Shown: positions 35,800-47,311, counted from the first letter of the stretch. The stretch: DNA of 64,000 nt from Gerris lacustris (GCA_951217055.1 OX578277.1:62218388-62282387), one strand, 5' to 3'. Notes: generated by a model from the letters alone, not told the origin. A program made the numbers and translations.

Positions 35800-36248
35800 T
35801 AAGAGATTTATCAGAGGATTGGTATAGGCAGGGGGTGAGGATGATATAGTATATAAGGGGCTGAAGCCCTAGTTACATCCCCAGTGTCCTCTCTCAGTCC
35901 AAAGAGAAACTCTGCTCCCTCACCTCCCTTCTTGCCCAGTGACAAGAGCTGAGAGCTCTCCTAGACTTCTACCTCATTTTGTGTCTAGCAGGAATGGAGT
36001 AGTTCTTTTAGGGCTACCTTTCCCTACCACCCACGGATCCAGGTTCCGCTGATCACAGAGTACTCCCGTGGTCACACTTGAAGGAAAACCACCTTCAGAT
36101 CCCAACCACGCACCACGTTTGGCCCACAGCCTGACACCCGTCCGCCGTTATGATCACGACGCCTGGCTCACATCCCCACATCGATGTCGGTTTACCACCT
36201 TCGACCTGGCCTAATTTCCCATCGGCCTCTCACCACGGCCTGTCTGCC
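35800..36248 (+). promoter_or_regulatory. GC-rich island with a TATA/initiator pair, possible solo LTR
   Basis: This block is about half G+C in an otherwise very AT-rich region and has no long ORF. TATATAAGGGG at about 35850-35860 lies about 30 bp before CCCAGTG (35880-35886), an arrangement like a core promoter with an initiator. That combination is common in LTR retrotransposons, but I could not find matching LTR termini, a 4-6-bp duplication, a primer-binding site or gag/pol. It ends where the B-box repeat copy starts. An alternative is a promoter of an unseen non-coding RNA. Confidence 0.3.
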
Positions 36249-36249
36249 C

Positions 36250-36637
36250 CCTATTTCTCAGAAACTAGATTTTTCCCGGGGAAACGGCTTTTGTATTTAA
36301 ATGGACTACATTTTAGAATTTTTTAATCAAAATCTTCGGAACCGTTTTTGAGAATTTTTTTTTTTCATGTTTTTTCAGTTTTTGGGGGGTAGCGCCCCCA
36401 AATTTGGAGCTAAAATTCATTTTTCGATTTAGCCTCGGGGTATGATTTTTCTAAACATGTATGCCAAATTTCGTCAAAATCGGCCCAGTAGTTTAGGTCA
36501 CAGACAGACATTTTAAAAAAAAAAACACTTTTTTGGACTCAGGGGACCTTAAAACGTGTAAATCTATCAAAATCTCAAAATCAAATTTTTGCGCCATCAC
36601 AATACTTTCTCTTTATATGAGAAAGTAATAAACAGAG
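36250..36637 (-). repeat. B-box dispersed repeat, copy 3 (without the tRNA-like end)
   Basis: The copy is collinear with 30880-31271: AGAAACTAGATTTTTCC, CGGAACCGTTTTTGAGAATT, AAATTTGGAGCTAAAATTC, AACATGTATGCCAAATTTCG, then the AATACTTTCTCTTTATATG end. The B-box part at the other end is absent, so this copy is truncated. Confidence 0.75.
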
Positions 36638-39202
36638 GTTGCTAGTTGAAATGTTAAATAACATGCGATTGATTCTACATTGTTTGGCCTGACCAAATCA
36701 CTTAACTAACTAAATACATTAACATTGTTTATATAATAGATAATGAGAATAAAGAAAAGGATTAGTCAATATGATTAAATAAAAATTATGGATTTACTAA
36801 TGTTTCAGAATAATATATTTCCTTCTTCAAGATATAAACAAGAATAGTTTATACTCTCACTATTCTTGATTATACCTTGAAGAAGGATTGTGGTAAATCC
36901 ACAATTATGTTTTATTCTGTTTGATTGACCCTCACTATTTATTTATATCACACAGCAATAAGTGCAATGTATGTTCAAAATTTAAATCTACAAAAAATGG
37001 GAGTAAATTTTCAAGACCTAAATTTTGAATTAAACAGTAGTAGGTTATATTAGAAATATTTATGTAAAAAGTTTACTGCACTTTGCATGCCAAAACAAAC
37101 ATGTTTACTTATTAATGATTGGTGAGGAGGGTATCTATTCATTTAAAAAAACCAAAATATAAAGATTTGATGATGAAAAAATTTATTACAATACATTTTG
37201 AGTGAATAACATTAAGAAATAATACAAACGGGATCTATGCTGTATTTGATGATCAACAACAAATTTCAACTGAATTTATAGAAAATATTTTAAAAAATAA
37301 ATGTAATTCATAGTATTATTTCCTCTAATAGTAATATAGTCTTCTGTGATTTTACTACATAGGAATACACAATTTATCATTAAAAAAAAAAAAAATCATA
37401 ATAACTCTCAAAAGACAACAAAATATACAGACTATTTAATGTACATGTGAATTTGTTAAAATTTCACAGCGTTCTAATATTATTTATTGTTCATTTATTA
37501 AAGTTAGCAAAATAAATATAAGGTTCCCAATAATACATTATTAGCTATAATTATTATTAATTAAAAGTAAAAGCCCACCGTTCAGAGATACATACCAACA
37601 CACAAAATACTAAAGTACTATTCAATTTATGAACAGATTTTTATATGAATAGATTTAGACATTTTATTGTGAATTAACAATCATGTTATTTAATACAAAT
37701 ATTTATTTACTTCTTCATTGCACTAATAAATTTAATTTAGTTACATAAACCCTTGATGACATTTCAGATTAAGTATAAAATAATTTTGGTGAACTGTTTT
37801 AATATGACAAGATGTTTAATATAAAATAAAATTTAAGAACATTTTATTACAACATTTTCTCAGCCCTAGATTATTAAATTCTTCAAATTCTTTTCTTGGT
37901 GATTATCAAGGAAAAAATAAAAATGCTATCTTCTTGAAAATGTTAGCTAACAAGTGAATTTTCTTACATTAAACATTGACAAACTAAAATAACTAATAAA
38001 GCCATTAATGACAACTTTAAAAATGAAATATTATAACAATGAGCCATTAACAATTATAATTGGAAACACTCAAATCTCTATCAGGGTAAATGCAACAGAT
38101 GTAAGGAAATTCTTTAAATTTATAAACTTTTGTTTATTGATATTTTTTTCCCCTCTCTCTAACAATTTATATTTTCCCTCACAATTTGGGCATTATTGGT
38201 AAAATTAATAAAATAGAGAAAAATGTTATTAAATTAAAAATGCTACAACTTAAATTTGCAGCTAAACCAAATATTTCATAATTATTTTTTACAGAAAAAG
38301 TTGGTACTTTTTTTTTTTTTTTATCAAAAATGGTGGGATTAGGTGGAAACAAAAATCAATTAATTAATCTACCAAATAATATCTAAATACAAGCTAAATA
38401 ATTGTTTAATAATAATTAAAAGAAAAAATAATTTTTAAAATAGTATACTCATAAAAAAAGGCTTTTGTCAGATCGTATCTTTATAATAGATACATATTTA
38501 CATTTTTTGATTTTCCTTTCTGCAACGGGAATTTGCAGTACTGGCACAAATTGAATAAATTTAAACAATTATAGCTATGAAATGACAAAAATTCCCCACT
38601 TTTTTTTTCTAAAACACACTTTTTGAAATAAAGAGCCCACTAATTTGCACAAAAATAAAACTAATTACATAAAATGAAAAAAAAACAAACAAAAAAAAAA
38701 ACTATGATATGAGTTTCACTGTGACACTTTATTCTAGAAAACAATTAGTGTATAAGATTTATAAAGTGACGGCAAAACAAACCGAAAGGAAAACAAAAAT
38801 AAAATTCAAATTTATAACAATTAAAATAAAATATGACAATGATCATACAAGTAGAAAATTAACAGCTATGTGTTGAAATAATCTAATACAAGTATTAGAT
38901 GCTACAATTGTGAAATTGAATATGATGACTCACATAAGTTAAGGAGCTTACATTCCAAAGAGTAAGAAAAAACTCTTCAACCTTATTAATAATTATTCAA
39001 ACACTGATATAGTGTCTACATTTGACAAAAGAGCATTTACAAATGCAAATTAGGATAAGAAGTATAATTTTAATTAATTTTTTACAATAAATAAATTATT
39101 TAGACATACCTAAAAGTGTCAATGCCATTAATCATGGCCCTTTAAAGATCGATTATCAGTGAAAGCGCCAGCAAAAGTAAGTTAAACTAACAAATGAGGA
39201 CT
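36638..39202. other. AT-rich DNA downstream of the giant ORF
   Basis: This region probably includes the 3' UTR of the minus-strand gene. Several AATAAA signals occur on the minus strand (for example the complement of 38728-38733), and none can be singled out. An inverted pair at 36780-36930 is reported separately. Confidence 0.4.
36780..36930. repeat. Inverted pair of a short 'CTTGAAGAAGG' repeat
   Basis: The complement of the left half contains TTGAAGAAGGAAATATATTA and TAGTAAATCCATAATTTTTA; the right half has TTGAAGAAGGATTGTGGTAA and ATCCACAATTATG on the plus strand. The two halves therefore form a diverged head-to-head pair around ACTATTCTTG-type mirrored strings. Confidence 0.6.
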
Positions 39203-42200
39203 TCAGGAGCTAGCGACTACCTCAGAAGCATTAGGTACTACTGTAGAATAAATGAACCCATCAACAGTACAATAAGTGTAATAAGCTTCAGGTGGAGGTG
39301 TACCAGGGGGTGGAGGTGGTGGTGACCAACCTTCCTCATCTCCCATACGAACTATTCTTACTTTTACCTTTCTCTTCTTCTTAGAACCACCAGTTTTATT
39401 AGGTGGTGGTGATAATCTGTGCTCTTCATGCATATTGAGAGGAGAGGACCCTTCTCCAGGTTTAATACCATCAGCAAATGAAACACTTTTCTTTTTGCCT
39501 TCGTTATTCTTCCCTCCGTCCAATCCAAATCCAGAATAGCACAATATACTCCTGCCAGCTGGAGGATATAAGTCTGAAGTCAAAACATTTATTTTGAGAT
39601 CAAGGTAAGATGGATCTTGCAGATATGAACTACTGGGTTCCTGATCTTCATCCTCTATATCACTACTTTTAATAAACCCTTCTTTCAAAAGAGCTCGTTG
39701 TCTTTGGAGCTTCCGGTCTAGTTTCTGCTGTCGTTTAAGATGCCTCACTTCTCTATCTTTTTTCCGTTTTTCTTTCTCTTCCTTCCTCTTCAATATAGCT
39801 TCAGTTTTATCTTTCACAAATTTCTTCAGTGTTATAGGTATTGTAGGAGAGTAAGAAGGTGAAGGAGAAGTGATTGTAGGACTTTCTTCAAAATCGTCAT
39901 TAATTACGGGAAGAGGAAGAGATTTAGAGCCTGGCTGAAGATTAGAAAAAAACTTCTGAATAAGAGGGTCCAGGGCTGATGGTGTAGTACTTTCACTTCC
40001 TTCAGGTTTATTTTTAGGAACATAGCTCACACTTAAAGGAATAGTCTGCTGAGATATTTCAGGTGTTCTACTGTAGCTGAATCCTAAAGAAATGTTAGGA
40101 ATAGGTGTGGCTACAGGAAGTGCACTTGTTAGAGGGGATACAGAAGAGGGTATAATCTCGGGGATATCATTTAATACCAAGTTGGCAGAATCAGCACTTG
40201 CTGAAATTGGGTGCGGTTCAAGACTTGACTCAGGAATAATAGTTTGGCTAAGAACTGATGGAATATAGTTTACAGGTTGAGTATTTTGAGAATCAATTAA
40301 TTCGTTCGGTGTTTTGGTATCATTAGGGATAGCAGAAGAAATTTGTTCAGCGTCAGGTATCCCTTCATCATTAGATTTTTGTTTTACAATTTTTTGGGCA
40401 GGTGATGTTCCCCAATCTGTTAAAGATATTAAGTTAGAACTAGATACACCTCTAACACCATAGGCTTCATTAGAGTCTTGATAATAATTAAAATCTTGAT
40501 TTAATACATCATAGTTGTAATTATCTTGACCTTGCTCACTGAGAACATCAACTCCTAACTCAAGTCTAATTCTCTCATCGAGAGACATTCTTCTCTCATC
40601 TTCGCCCATGGCTTCATTCAATTCAGAGTGACTTGTTGAATCTGCAACAGTACTTTCAGAATATTTGTGAGGAGTAATATTAATCAAATTATTATTGGAG
40701 GTTAATTTTACAGGGCCAGACATAGTATTGATATTTACACTAGTGTTTGATACCTCCCAATTTGTAGTATTATCCAAAGAGGAAGACATTTTAGACGTAA
40801 TTATTTCAGACATATCATTCATTTTAGAGGGTGGAGATTCTTCTAAAGTTTCAAGAGGTAGATTTGTATGAAATGGAACTTGTTTGGAACTCTGATCTGG
40901 GGATCTACTTCTAGACATCCTTTTAGCAGAGGCATAATACTTTGGGGATTTATCCCACCTTCTGGATTTACTTTTACTAAATTCCCTGGTAGGAGATCTA
41001 GAGGAGTCAGGATTTTTTTCTCGCCAAGATGGACTCCTTCTTAATGGTGATTTGGGCTTATCTCTAAAGGGACTTCTCCTGGAAGGAGATTTGTGATATC
41101 TATCTGAAAGTGGGCTCAGCTTGGCAGGTGACTTCCGATATCTAGTAGGAGAAGCATACATTTCTTTAGTAGGTGACTTCCGGTACTTATCCCTTGATGG
41201 AGATTTACGATATCTATCTCTTAAAGGTGATTTGCGGTACCTTTCTTTAGAATCAGATTTGCGATACTTATCTTTATAAGGAGACTTTCTGTATCTCTCT
41301 TTGGATGAGCTTCTTTTTGGAAGTGGCCGAGAATTTTTATCCCACGAAGGACTTCTGTATGAAGATATCATATGACTTCCCTCTCTTAAAGGGCTTCTTT
41401 TAAGTGGAGATTTACGATTTTTGTTCCAATAAGGACTCCTGCGGGAAGGAGACTTCCTAATATTCCTATTAATTGCCTGGCTTCTTCTGGGTGGAGATAT
41501 GGAACCACTGTCCCGAGAGGGATTCATCCTGAGGGGTGACTGACAACTTCTGTTTCTAAAAGGACTTGTGCTTCTAGAAGGAGAAAGTGGTTCAGACCTC
41601 TCCCAAGGTAGAGCTTCTTTTATAGGTGGAATATTTATTTCCTCCCAAGGAGGAGTGACATCTTCTATATTCTTATCTTTTCCTTTGAGTGATTGGGAAT
41701 CTAAATGATCATAGTCTTTATGATGGATTCCATCTGGGCTTTCAATACATCTAGCAGATGTCTTTACAGAAATTCCAGAGTTAATCACATCTACATCATC
41801 TCCTTTCAAAACTGTAGCAGGTTTGCCACCTTCTGAAGTTGTCAGTTTGGAAACCAAAGCACTTTCAGATGATAAATGTAGATTTGTTTTTAAAGAATCA
41901 TTATCATTAAGTGTGGGTATTTCATCATATAATTTATTAATATCAGAAGGAGGTGCTATCTTGTGTTCTGTTAGTACTATGTTTTCATTGTCAGGATTCT
42001 CAGATGACAGCCATCGTGATTTTCTACCCACTGAGGGTTTTGTAGCAGGTACAGATTCAGGTTCTAGAGTTGTGGTTGATTCAAAATTGGAAGAATCACT
42101 CTTTAACTTAGGTGCAAGGTCAGATTTAATTTCATTGTCCTCCAAAGTTGAAGATTTTATATCCTTTACCTTATTTTCACTAGTTTCCAGATCAGAATCT

Positions 42201-45200
42201 TCATCAGAGAAAATATTTGACTGCTTAATTTTAACTACTTGCTTTTCAAAGGTAAGTCTTGCAATGGGCAATTTCATAGTTTTAAAGCTGTGTGGACTAG
42301 CATGCTGAGCATTTGAATCTTTTTCGGGACTAAATGCAGCAGGGTTCTTTTTTATATTTAATTCAGTTGAAGAACTATTTGAATCTTTAGGCTCTAACTC
42401 AGACACTAAAGACTGGGCAGGTGAGTCTTTACGTAACTCAATGCAAGAAGAATCTGTAGAAGGTAAAGGAATATTTTCCAAACTAATGTAACTTCCCTTT
42501 GAATTTTCATCTTGACTCTGTTTTGGAAATGAGAAGACAACACTATTGCCAGTTTCACTCCAAGGTGACTTAGAGTCTGGACAAACTTTAGGACTGATGT
42601 GGGCTGATGTATTTGGAATATCTTCCTCTTCATCATCATCTTCTGATAAACCTGGACTATACCTCTCGCTATCTGGAGGGATATAGGGTGGTTCTTCTCC
42701 TTCAGATTGCTTAGAGCCATCTGGGCTTTTTCTTTTTATTCCATAAAGTTTACCTACTGGCTCCTCAGCAAGCTTCTTTTCAACTACTATTTGGGGCAAT
42801 TTCTTAACTAGGTTTTGTGAGCAATCAATAGATTTAATGTCGCAATTGGGTTTCTTAGTGAGCAAGTCAATATTGTCAGTTGACTGTTTATCTTTCCCAT
42901 CTATTAACTTGCTTTGGTTAGAATCAATGGCAGGTTTTTCCCACTGGTCACAAGAAACATCTTTTGTAGAATGACTCTCTGGAGTATATGATGGATCATA
43001 AGGAATATCTTTTTCAGAGGTGACTCTAACATCACTATCTCTCATATTATTTTCATCACAGTTATCTACTGAAATTGGTACATCCAACTGACTTTTATCT
43101 ACTTTATTACCTTCTTTAAAATGTGGATCTTCAGGCAAAGGTATTTCAAATTGATAAGAATCTTTTTCAATATCATTAGTTTTGGGTGAAGGTATTTCAA
43201 ATGTAATAGACTTAGAGTCTTCTATAAAAGTTTTACTTTTCAATAATGATTCGTCAAAGTTATTTAGACTGTATTCATTTTGCTCACTATGTTCGTTATT
43301 AAATTCAGCCAAAGAGTGACTACTAATATTTGATTCGTCATCACTAAATTCTTTCTTAAAATATTTCTCCAAAGACAATTCCACTTTACAGGTTTTAAAT
43401 CTATCTTCTTCGTTAACATCCTGGGATTCTTCTTTGGTACTTTGAATATTGAACTCATTACAAAAATTGGTCAATACATCTTCAGTTTTAAGGATTCTAA
43501 TGGGAAATTCATCAGCCTCAATTGATTCCTCTTCTCCAAAAGCTTTTGATTTAGAATTTTTGACTTGCATTAACTTTTTAGGACTTTCCAACATATTTAG
43601 CCTCTCTTTCTTTTCTCTAACCTCTTCCTTTTTAGATTTCAATTTTTTATTTTTTGATTTCTCATTTATTTTCATTTTTTTATGTGATTCACCTAGTTTT
43701 GACTTTTTCAGTTTCTTTTTATCATCTACTTTCCTACTCTTACTCTTACCCTTAGTTTTACTTTTTGAAAATAATTTTTTATCTGGGTTTGGTTTAGCTT
43801 TATCGCTTTTTAGCTTAGGTTTTAGCTTATTACTATCCTCGTTAGACTCTTCATTTGATTCATCTCTCTTTTTCTTTTTCTTGTAATCTTCTAACCTGTC
43901 TCGGTTTTTCAATTGAATCATTTTTTTCTTTTTTATTTTAACCTTAGTTTTATTTTTTGATTTTTTCTTCTCATTACATAATTTCTTATTACCCTCTCGT
44001 TTTTTCTTTTTTATACTTTTCCTATCCTTCATTTTAACATCCTTTGCTTTGATTTTATTTTTACTAGAACTTTTCTTCTTGGTGGTTGGCCTCTTCTTTT
44101 TCTTACCTTTCTTTACTCCTACTGAGCTGTCAGAATCAGAATCAGACGAAGAAGTGCTAGATGAACTCGAGGAGCTAGAGCTATCGGAAGAAGAAGAACT
44201 AGATGAGCTGGAGTCAGAACTAGACGATGAGCTTGAACTGCTTGATCCACTACTGCTACTACTACTGCTGGTACTGCTGCTGCTGCTACTACTACTACTG
44301 CTGCTTGTACTCGATACACTAGACTCAGAATCATATCGCATTCTTTTCTTCTTTTTAATCATTTTCAATTCAGCCGTAGCTTTTTTCAATGTAACTTCAG
44401 CTTTGAAATATTCTTTACCTTTCTCTTCTGAAAAGTCAGAGCATTTTTCTTGCCCAAAAGATTTGTCATATTGCTGATCCACGGAAGTAGTTTTAGACCA
44501 TTCATCATCATCCTCTGAATCACCAGCTTTTGGGGACTCGCAATTGTGAATTTCATCTATTATATTTGATATCTGATTATCCAATACTTCTGTATCTGGA
44601 GAGAGACCCTTGCTCTTTTCATCCATCTGTACCATTTTCATAAATTCTTCATATTCAGACACTAAGTTTTCTTTCAAAGTGTCATCAACATTACTTTCAC
44701 AATTTGTCTTAACAATTGTACTTGGATCATTTGTGTGGTTGAATGAATCTGACTCTTTTAAAGGTAATGATTCAAAAGTATTTAAAAAATTATTCTTAAA
44801 TGTGTCACGTGAAGCATTAAGATCATCAATTTCATTGGAAGTTTTGTCATTACTATTATCTTTACTACTGGTAAATGTAGAATAGAGTTTAAGATCTCTG
44901 CTGTTATTAGAAGAATCATCCTGAACACGTATTTTATCTTCTTTATCCGGAATAGTGGTAATGGTATCATCATTACCAATAGAATTTCCATATTTTTTTT
45001 CTTTAATATTTAAAGGCAAATCTATATCTATTTTTTCAGAAAGATCGTATAAGTAATTAATTTCTTCAGAGCTTATTGCAGGCACGGTCAAGTTCATAAG
45101 CATATTTTCTTTACTTTTTTTCATAGCAGTATCTGCATCTTTCCCATCTGAATGAAGATGAGAATTGGATTTAAGAAAAGGTTGTTCCTGAGAACCTACT

Positions 45201-47311
45201 TCTTCCTCCGGATTTTCAAGTCTATCAGGTGATTTATTCTTCAATGGAGAATTCTCTTCCCAGCTCTCTTGAAAATTTATTGTCTTGTCCTCTGTAGGAG
45301 AAGGGTCTCTCCATTTACCTTCAATATCAACTGCAGTTAAATTTTGGTTATTCTGGTAATACAATTCATTGTTTTTTGGATCATTAGCCAAATCATTCAG
45401 TGATTTTATGCCAAAAACAGTTTTATCCCTCCAACGCCCTTCAATATCTATTGAAATAATATCTTTATTCTTTAAAGAAAGTTCCTCAATATTAGTAGTT
45501 TCTAAATCATTAGGTGACTTCACCTCCACAGCAGATCCATCTTTCCACCGACCCTCAATATCAATTCCCAGCATTTCTTTTTCTTCATTTAAATCCTCAT
45601 CATCATAGATTCGATTGATAATTGTTTCAGAAAGAAATTCCTTGGCGTACCAGTCTCTCTTCCTTCTTCTTGTGTCTACAAATTTTTTCTTTATTTCTTT
45701 TCCAGAAACTGGCCTTTTACCTTCGAGAGAGTTAAGAAAGTTTTTGGCAATACTAAGAATATCATCTGGAAGAGATGCCATCATTTGTTGTCTAGATTGA
45801 AACTGTGAAGTGTCACTTCTAGGATTGTACGAATACTCCAGTGAAGGATGTGACCTGGTAGTTTTTACACCCCATGATGGGAAATCAATATCCCTGTCAT
45901 TCTTACCTCTAACTACTTTAATACTAAGCAGACGCTTGGGAGTATCTAATAAATTAACTCGATCCTTTTCCTTATCTCTGTATTTCCTAGGCTTATCAAG
46001 GTTATCCCATTTGGATTTTATCCTTCGAAAATGAAATATAGAATAACCATGTTTGTTAAATTCCTTCCAGTTTTTAGTTTTTACTGGGTCTCTATCATTA
46101 TCTCGCCTTCTCCTCTCTCTCCTTTCTCTCCTCTCTTTTTCTTCACTTCGATCTCTAGCATCTAAATAATCATTGTCTAAATCTTCATCAGTTTTAGACA
46201 CTTTTTTCTCTCTAATAAATTCTCTTTTTTTAAAAGATTCCACTGAAAGATGCATTACTTCTCTCACTTCATTTTCTCTTCTTTTAAGTTCTTCTATTTC
46301 ACTGATGGTGTTTCTAGCTTGTACTAATGCAGCTGAAAGTGTCTTTTTCTTCTTTTTGCTTTCTTTTGCAGATGATTTCTCCTTATTTCTTTCTTCCCTA
46401 GAATCAGACTTATACTTCTTGGCTGCAGTCTGCTTTAGCATAGAAATTAGACGTTTCTTAACAACTGATTTTGATGGTAAAATAGAACCAATGCCTGGAC
46501 CCTCAGGTAAGGATATATCAAGCACATCTTGAGTAGTTTCTAAGATTTCATCCTCATTGGGAACACTAGGAGAGTACTGAGTTGAAATTGCAGGTATAGG
46601 GATGTCCAAAATAGAAGATTCAACTTCCCCAGAAATATGCTCCTGTTTATTAGGATAATTAATTCCCTTCTTAGGTAACTCCACATTCTCAGGAGGAAAT
46701 TCTATATCTTCAGGCAGAATATTTATACTTTCAGGAAGTATATATTCAACTTCAGGAGGTACTTCTATTATATCAAGAGGAACTTCACTTTTCTTAGGCT
46801 CAAATTTTGTATTTCTTGATGAAGCATCAATGTCCTCAAGCCCATCATTCATATTTATTGAGGGAACTTCCATTTTCTCCTGAATATCTGTTATATTTAC
46901 AGGTGGAATTTCCATTTTCTCAACCAACTTTATTTCCATGGGTAGAATTTTTTCCTTAGCCATTTCCTTTCTAGTTATTGCTTGAACTTCAATTTCCTCC
47001 TGCATACCTTTCAAATTTGTTGGAGGAATTTCTTTTTCAGGCTTATCTTCTATATTTATTGGCAAAACTTCCATATCCTCAGGCTCAGAAAATGGGCAGA
47101 TATTGTCTCTAGGTAAATTTCCTAGAGCCTCAGGTTGACTATCTGCATCCTCAGATGGCCCTTTTATGATTTCAGGAGAATCATTCTTAGCATGAACTTT
47201 AATTTCACCCTCAGATAAAGTTTCTTCATGCTTATATGGTTCTTTTATATCCGAACTTGGTGTTTCACTTAGAATATCAATCTTAGGGCTTTTAGGCAAA
47301 GGGATGTCCAT
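39203..47311 (-). CDS. 2702-residue SR/KS-rich low-complexity protein, probably nuclear, family not assigned
   Basis: A single uninterrupted frame of 8.1 kb. Residues about 1-270 are acidic and Pro-rich with degenerate 20-25-residue repeats (for example EKMEIPPVNITDIQ). About 300-360 is Lys-rich then helical (ALVQARNTISEIEELKRREN). A conserved-looking block with FHFRRIKSKWDNLDK lies near 410-433. LPDDILSIAKNFLNSLEGK to INRIYDDED covers about 511-570, followed by three IEGRW(K/R)D motifs near 582, 624 and 664. A Ser tract of about 65 residues lies at 994-1060, then Lys-rich sequence to about 1250. YRKSP/SPSRDKYRKSP repeats occupy about 1950-2100. Near the C-terminus are KRQQKLDRKLQRQRALLKEG, VSFADGIKPGEGSSP (about 2610) and a run of six Pro. 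RS/KS repeats suggest a role in RNA processing or transcription; the function is inferred only. ATG context TACCATGG is good. TAA lies in frame four codons upstream unless an intron ends at AG|TACC. Confidence 0.88.
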   Translation of the reverse strand: MDIPLPKSPKIDILSETPSSDIKEPYKHEETLSEGEIKVHAKNDSPEIIKGPSEDADSQPEALGNLPRDNICPFSEPEDMEVLPINIEDKPEKEIPPTNLKGMQEEIEVQAITRKEMAKEKILPMEIKLVEKMEIPPVNITDIQEKMEVPSINMNDGLEDIDASSRNTKFEPKKSEVPLDIIEVPPEVEYILPESINILPEDIEFPPENVELPKKGINYPNKQEHISGEVESSILDIPIPAISTQYSPSVPNEDEILETTQDVLDISLPEGPGIGSILPSKSVVKKRLISMLKQTAAKKYKSDSREERNKEKSSAKESKKKKKTLSAALVQARNTISEIEELKRRENEVREVMHLSVESFKKREFIREKKVSKTDEDLDNDYLDARDRSEEKERRERRERRRRDNDRDPVKTKNWKEFNKHGYSIFHFRRIKSKWDNLDKPRKYRDKEKDRVNLLDTPKRLLSIKVVRGKNDRDIDFPSWGVKTTRSHPSLEYSYNPRSDTSQFQSRQQMMASLPDDILSIAKNFLNSLEGKRPVSGKEIKKKFVDTRRRKRDWYAKEFLSETIINRIYDDEDLNEEKEMLGIDIEGRWKDGSAVEVKSPNDLETTNIEELSLKNKDIISIDIEGRWRDKTVFGIKSLNDLANDPKNNELYYQNNQNLTAVDIEGKWRDPSPTEDKTINFQESWEENSPLKNKSPDRLENPEEEVGSQEQPFLKSNSHLHSDGKDADTAMKKSKENMLMNLTVPAISSEEINYLYDLSEKIDIDLPLNIKEKKYGNSIGNDDTITTIPDKEDKIRVQDDSSNNSRDLKLYSTFTSSKDNSNDKTSNEIDDLNASRDTFKNNFLNTFESLPLKESDSFNHTNDPSTIVKTNCESNVDDTLKENLVSEYEEFMKMVQMDEKSKGLSPDTEVLDNQISNIIDEIHNCESPKAGDSEDDDEWSKTTSVDQQYDKSFGQEKCSDFSEEKGKEYFKAEVTLKKATAELKMIKKKKRMRYDSESSVSSTSSSSSSSSSSSTSSSSSSSGSSSSSSSSSSDSSSSSSSSSDSSSSSSSSSTSSSDSDSDSSVGVKKGKKKKRPTTKKKSSSKNKIKAKDVKMKDRKSIKKKKREGNKKLCNEKKKSKNKTKVKIKKKKMIQLKNRDRLEDYKKKKKRDESNEESNEDSNKLKPKLKSDKAKPNPDKKLFSKSKTKGKSKSRKVDDKKKLKKSKLGESHKKMKINEKSKNKKLKSKKEEVREKKERLNMLESPKKLMQVKNSKSKAFGEEESIEADEFPIRILKTEDVLTNFCNEFNIQSTKEESQDVNEEDRFKTCKVELSLEKYFKKEFSDDESNISSHSLAEFNNEHSEQNEYSLNNFDESLLKSKTFIEDSKSITFEIPSPKTNDIEKDSYQFEIPLPEDPHFKEGNKVDKSQLDVPISVDNCDENNMRDSDVRVTSEKDIPYDPSYTPESHSTKDVSCDQWEKPAIDSNQSKLIDGKDKQSTDNIDLLTKKPNCDIKSIDCSQNLVKKLPQIVVEKKLAEEPVGKLYGIKRKSPDGSKQSEGEEPPYIPPDSERYSPGLSEDDDEEEDIPNTSAHISPKVCPDSKSPWSETGNSVVFSFPKQSQDENSKGSYISLENIPLPSTDSSCIELRKDSPAQSLVSELEPKDSNSSSTELNIKKNPAAFSPEKDSNAQHASPHSFKTMKLPIARLTFEKQVVKIKQSNIFSDEDSDLETSENKVKDIKSSTLEDNEIKSDLAPKLKSDSSNFESTTTLEPESVPATKPSVGRKSRWLSSENPDNENIVLTEHKIAPPSDINKLYDEIPTLNDNDSLKTNLHLSSESALVSKLTTSEGGKPATVLKGDDVDVINSGISVKTSARCIESPDGIHHKDYDHLDSQSLKGKDKNIEDVTPPWEEINIPPIKEALPWERSEPLSPSRSTSPFRNRSCQSPLRMNPSRDSGSISPPRRSQAINRNIRKSPSRRSPYWNKNRKSPLKRSPLREGSHMISSYRSPSWDKNSRPLPKRSSSKERYRKSPYKDKYRKSDSKERYRKSPLRDRYRKSPSRDKYRKSPTKEMYASPTRYRKSPAKLSPLSDRYHKSPSRRSPFRDKPKSPLRRSPSWREKNPDSSRSPTREFSKSKSRRWDKSPKYYASAKRMSRSRSPDQSSKQVPFHTNLPLETLEESPPSKMNDMSEIITSKMSSSLDNTTNWEVSNTSVNINTMSGPVKLTSNNNLINITPHKYSESTVADSTSHSELNEAMGEDERRMSLDERIRLELGVDVLSEQGQDNYNYDVLNQDFNYYQDSNEAYGVRGVSSSNLISLTDWGTSPAQKIVKQKSNDEGIPDAEQISSAIPNDTKTPNELIDSQNTQPVNYIPSVLSQTIIPESSLEPHPISASADSANLVLNDIPEIIPSSVSPLTSALPVATPIPNISLGFSYSRTPEISQQTIPLSVSYVPKNKPEGSESTTPSALDPLIQKFFSNLQPGSKSLPLPVINDDFEESPTITSPSPSYSPTIPITLKKFVKDKTEAILKRKEEKEKRKKDREVRHLKRQQKLDRKLQRQRALLKEGFIKSSDIEDEDQEPSSSYLQDPSYLDLKINVLTSDLYPPAGRSILCYSGFGLDGGKNNEGKKKSVSFADGIKPGEGSSPLNMHEEHRLSPPPNKTGGSKKKRKVKVRIVRMGDEEGWSPPPPPPGTPPPEAYYTYCTVDGFIYSTVVPNASEVVASS

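Noticed and set aside
41823..46532. Many ORFs of 60-160 codons on the plus strand and other minus frames inside 39203-47311
   Set aside because: They are shadows of the low-complexity coding frame (for example Glu/Leu-rich readings opposite the Ser tract).
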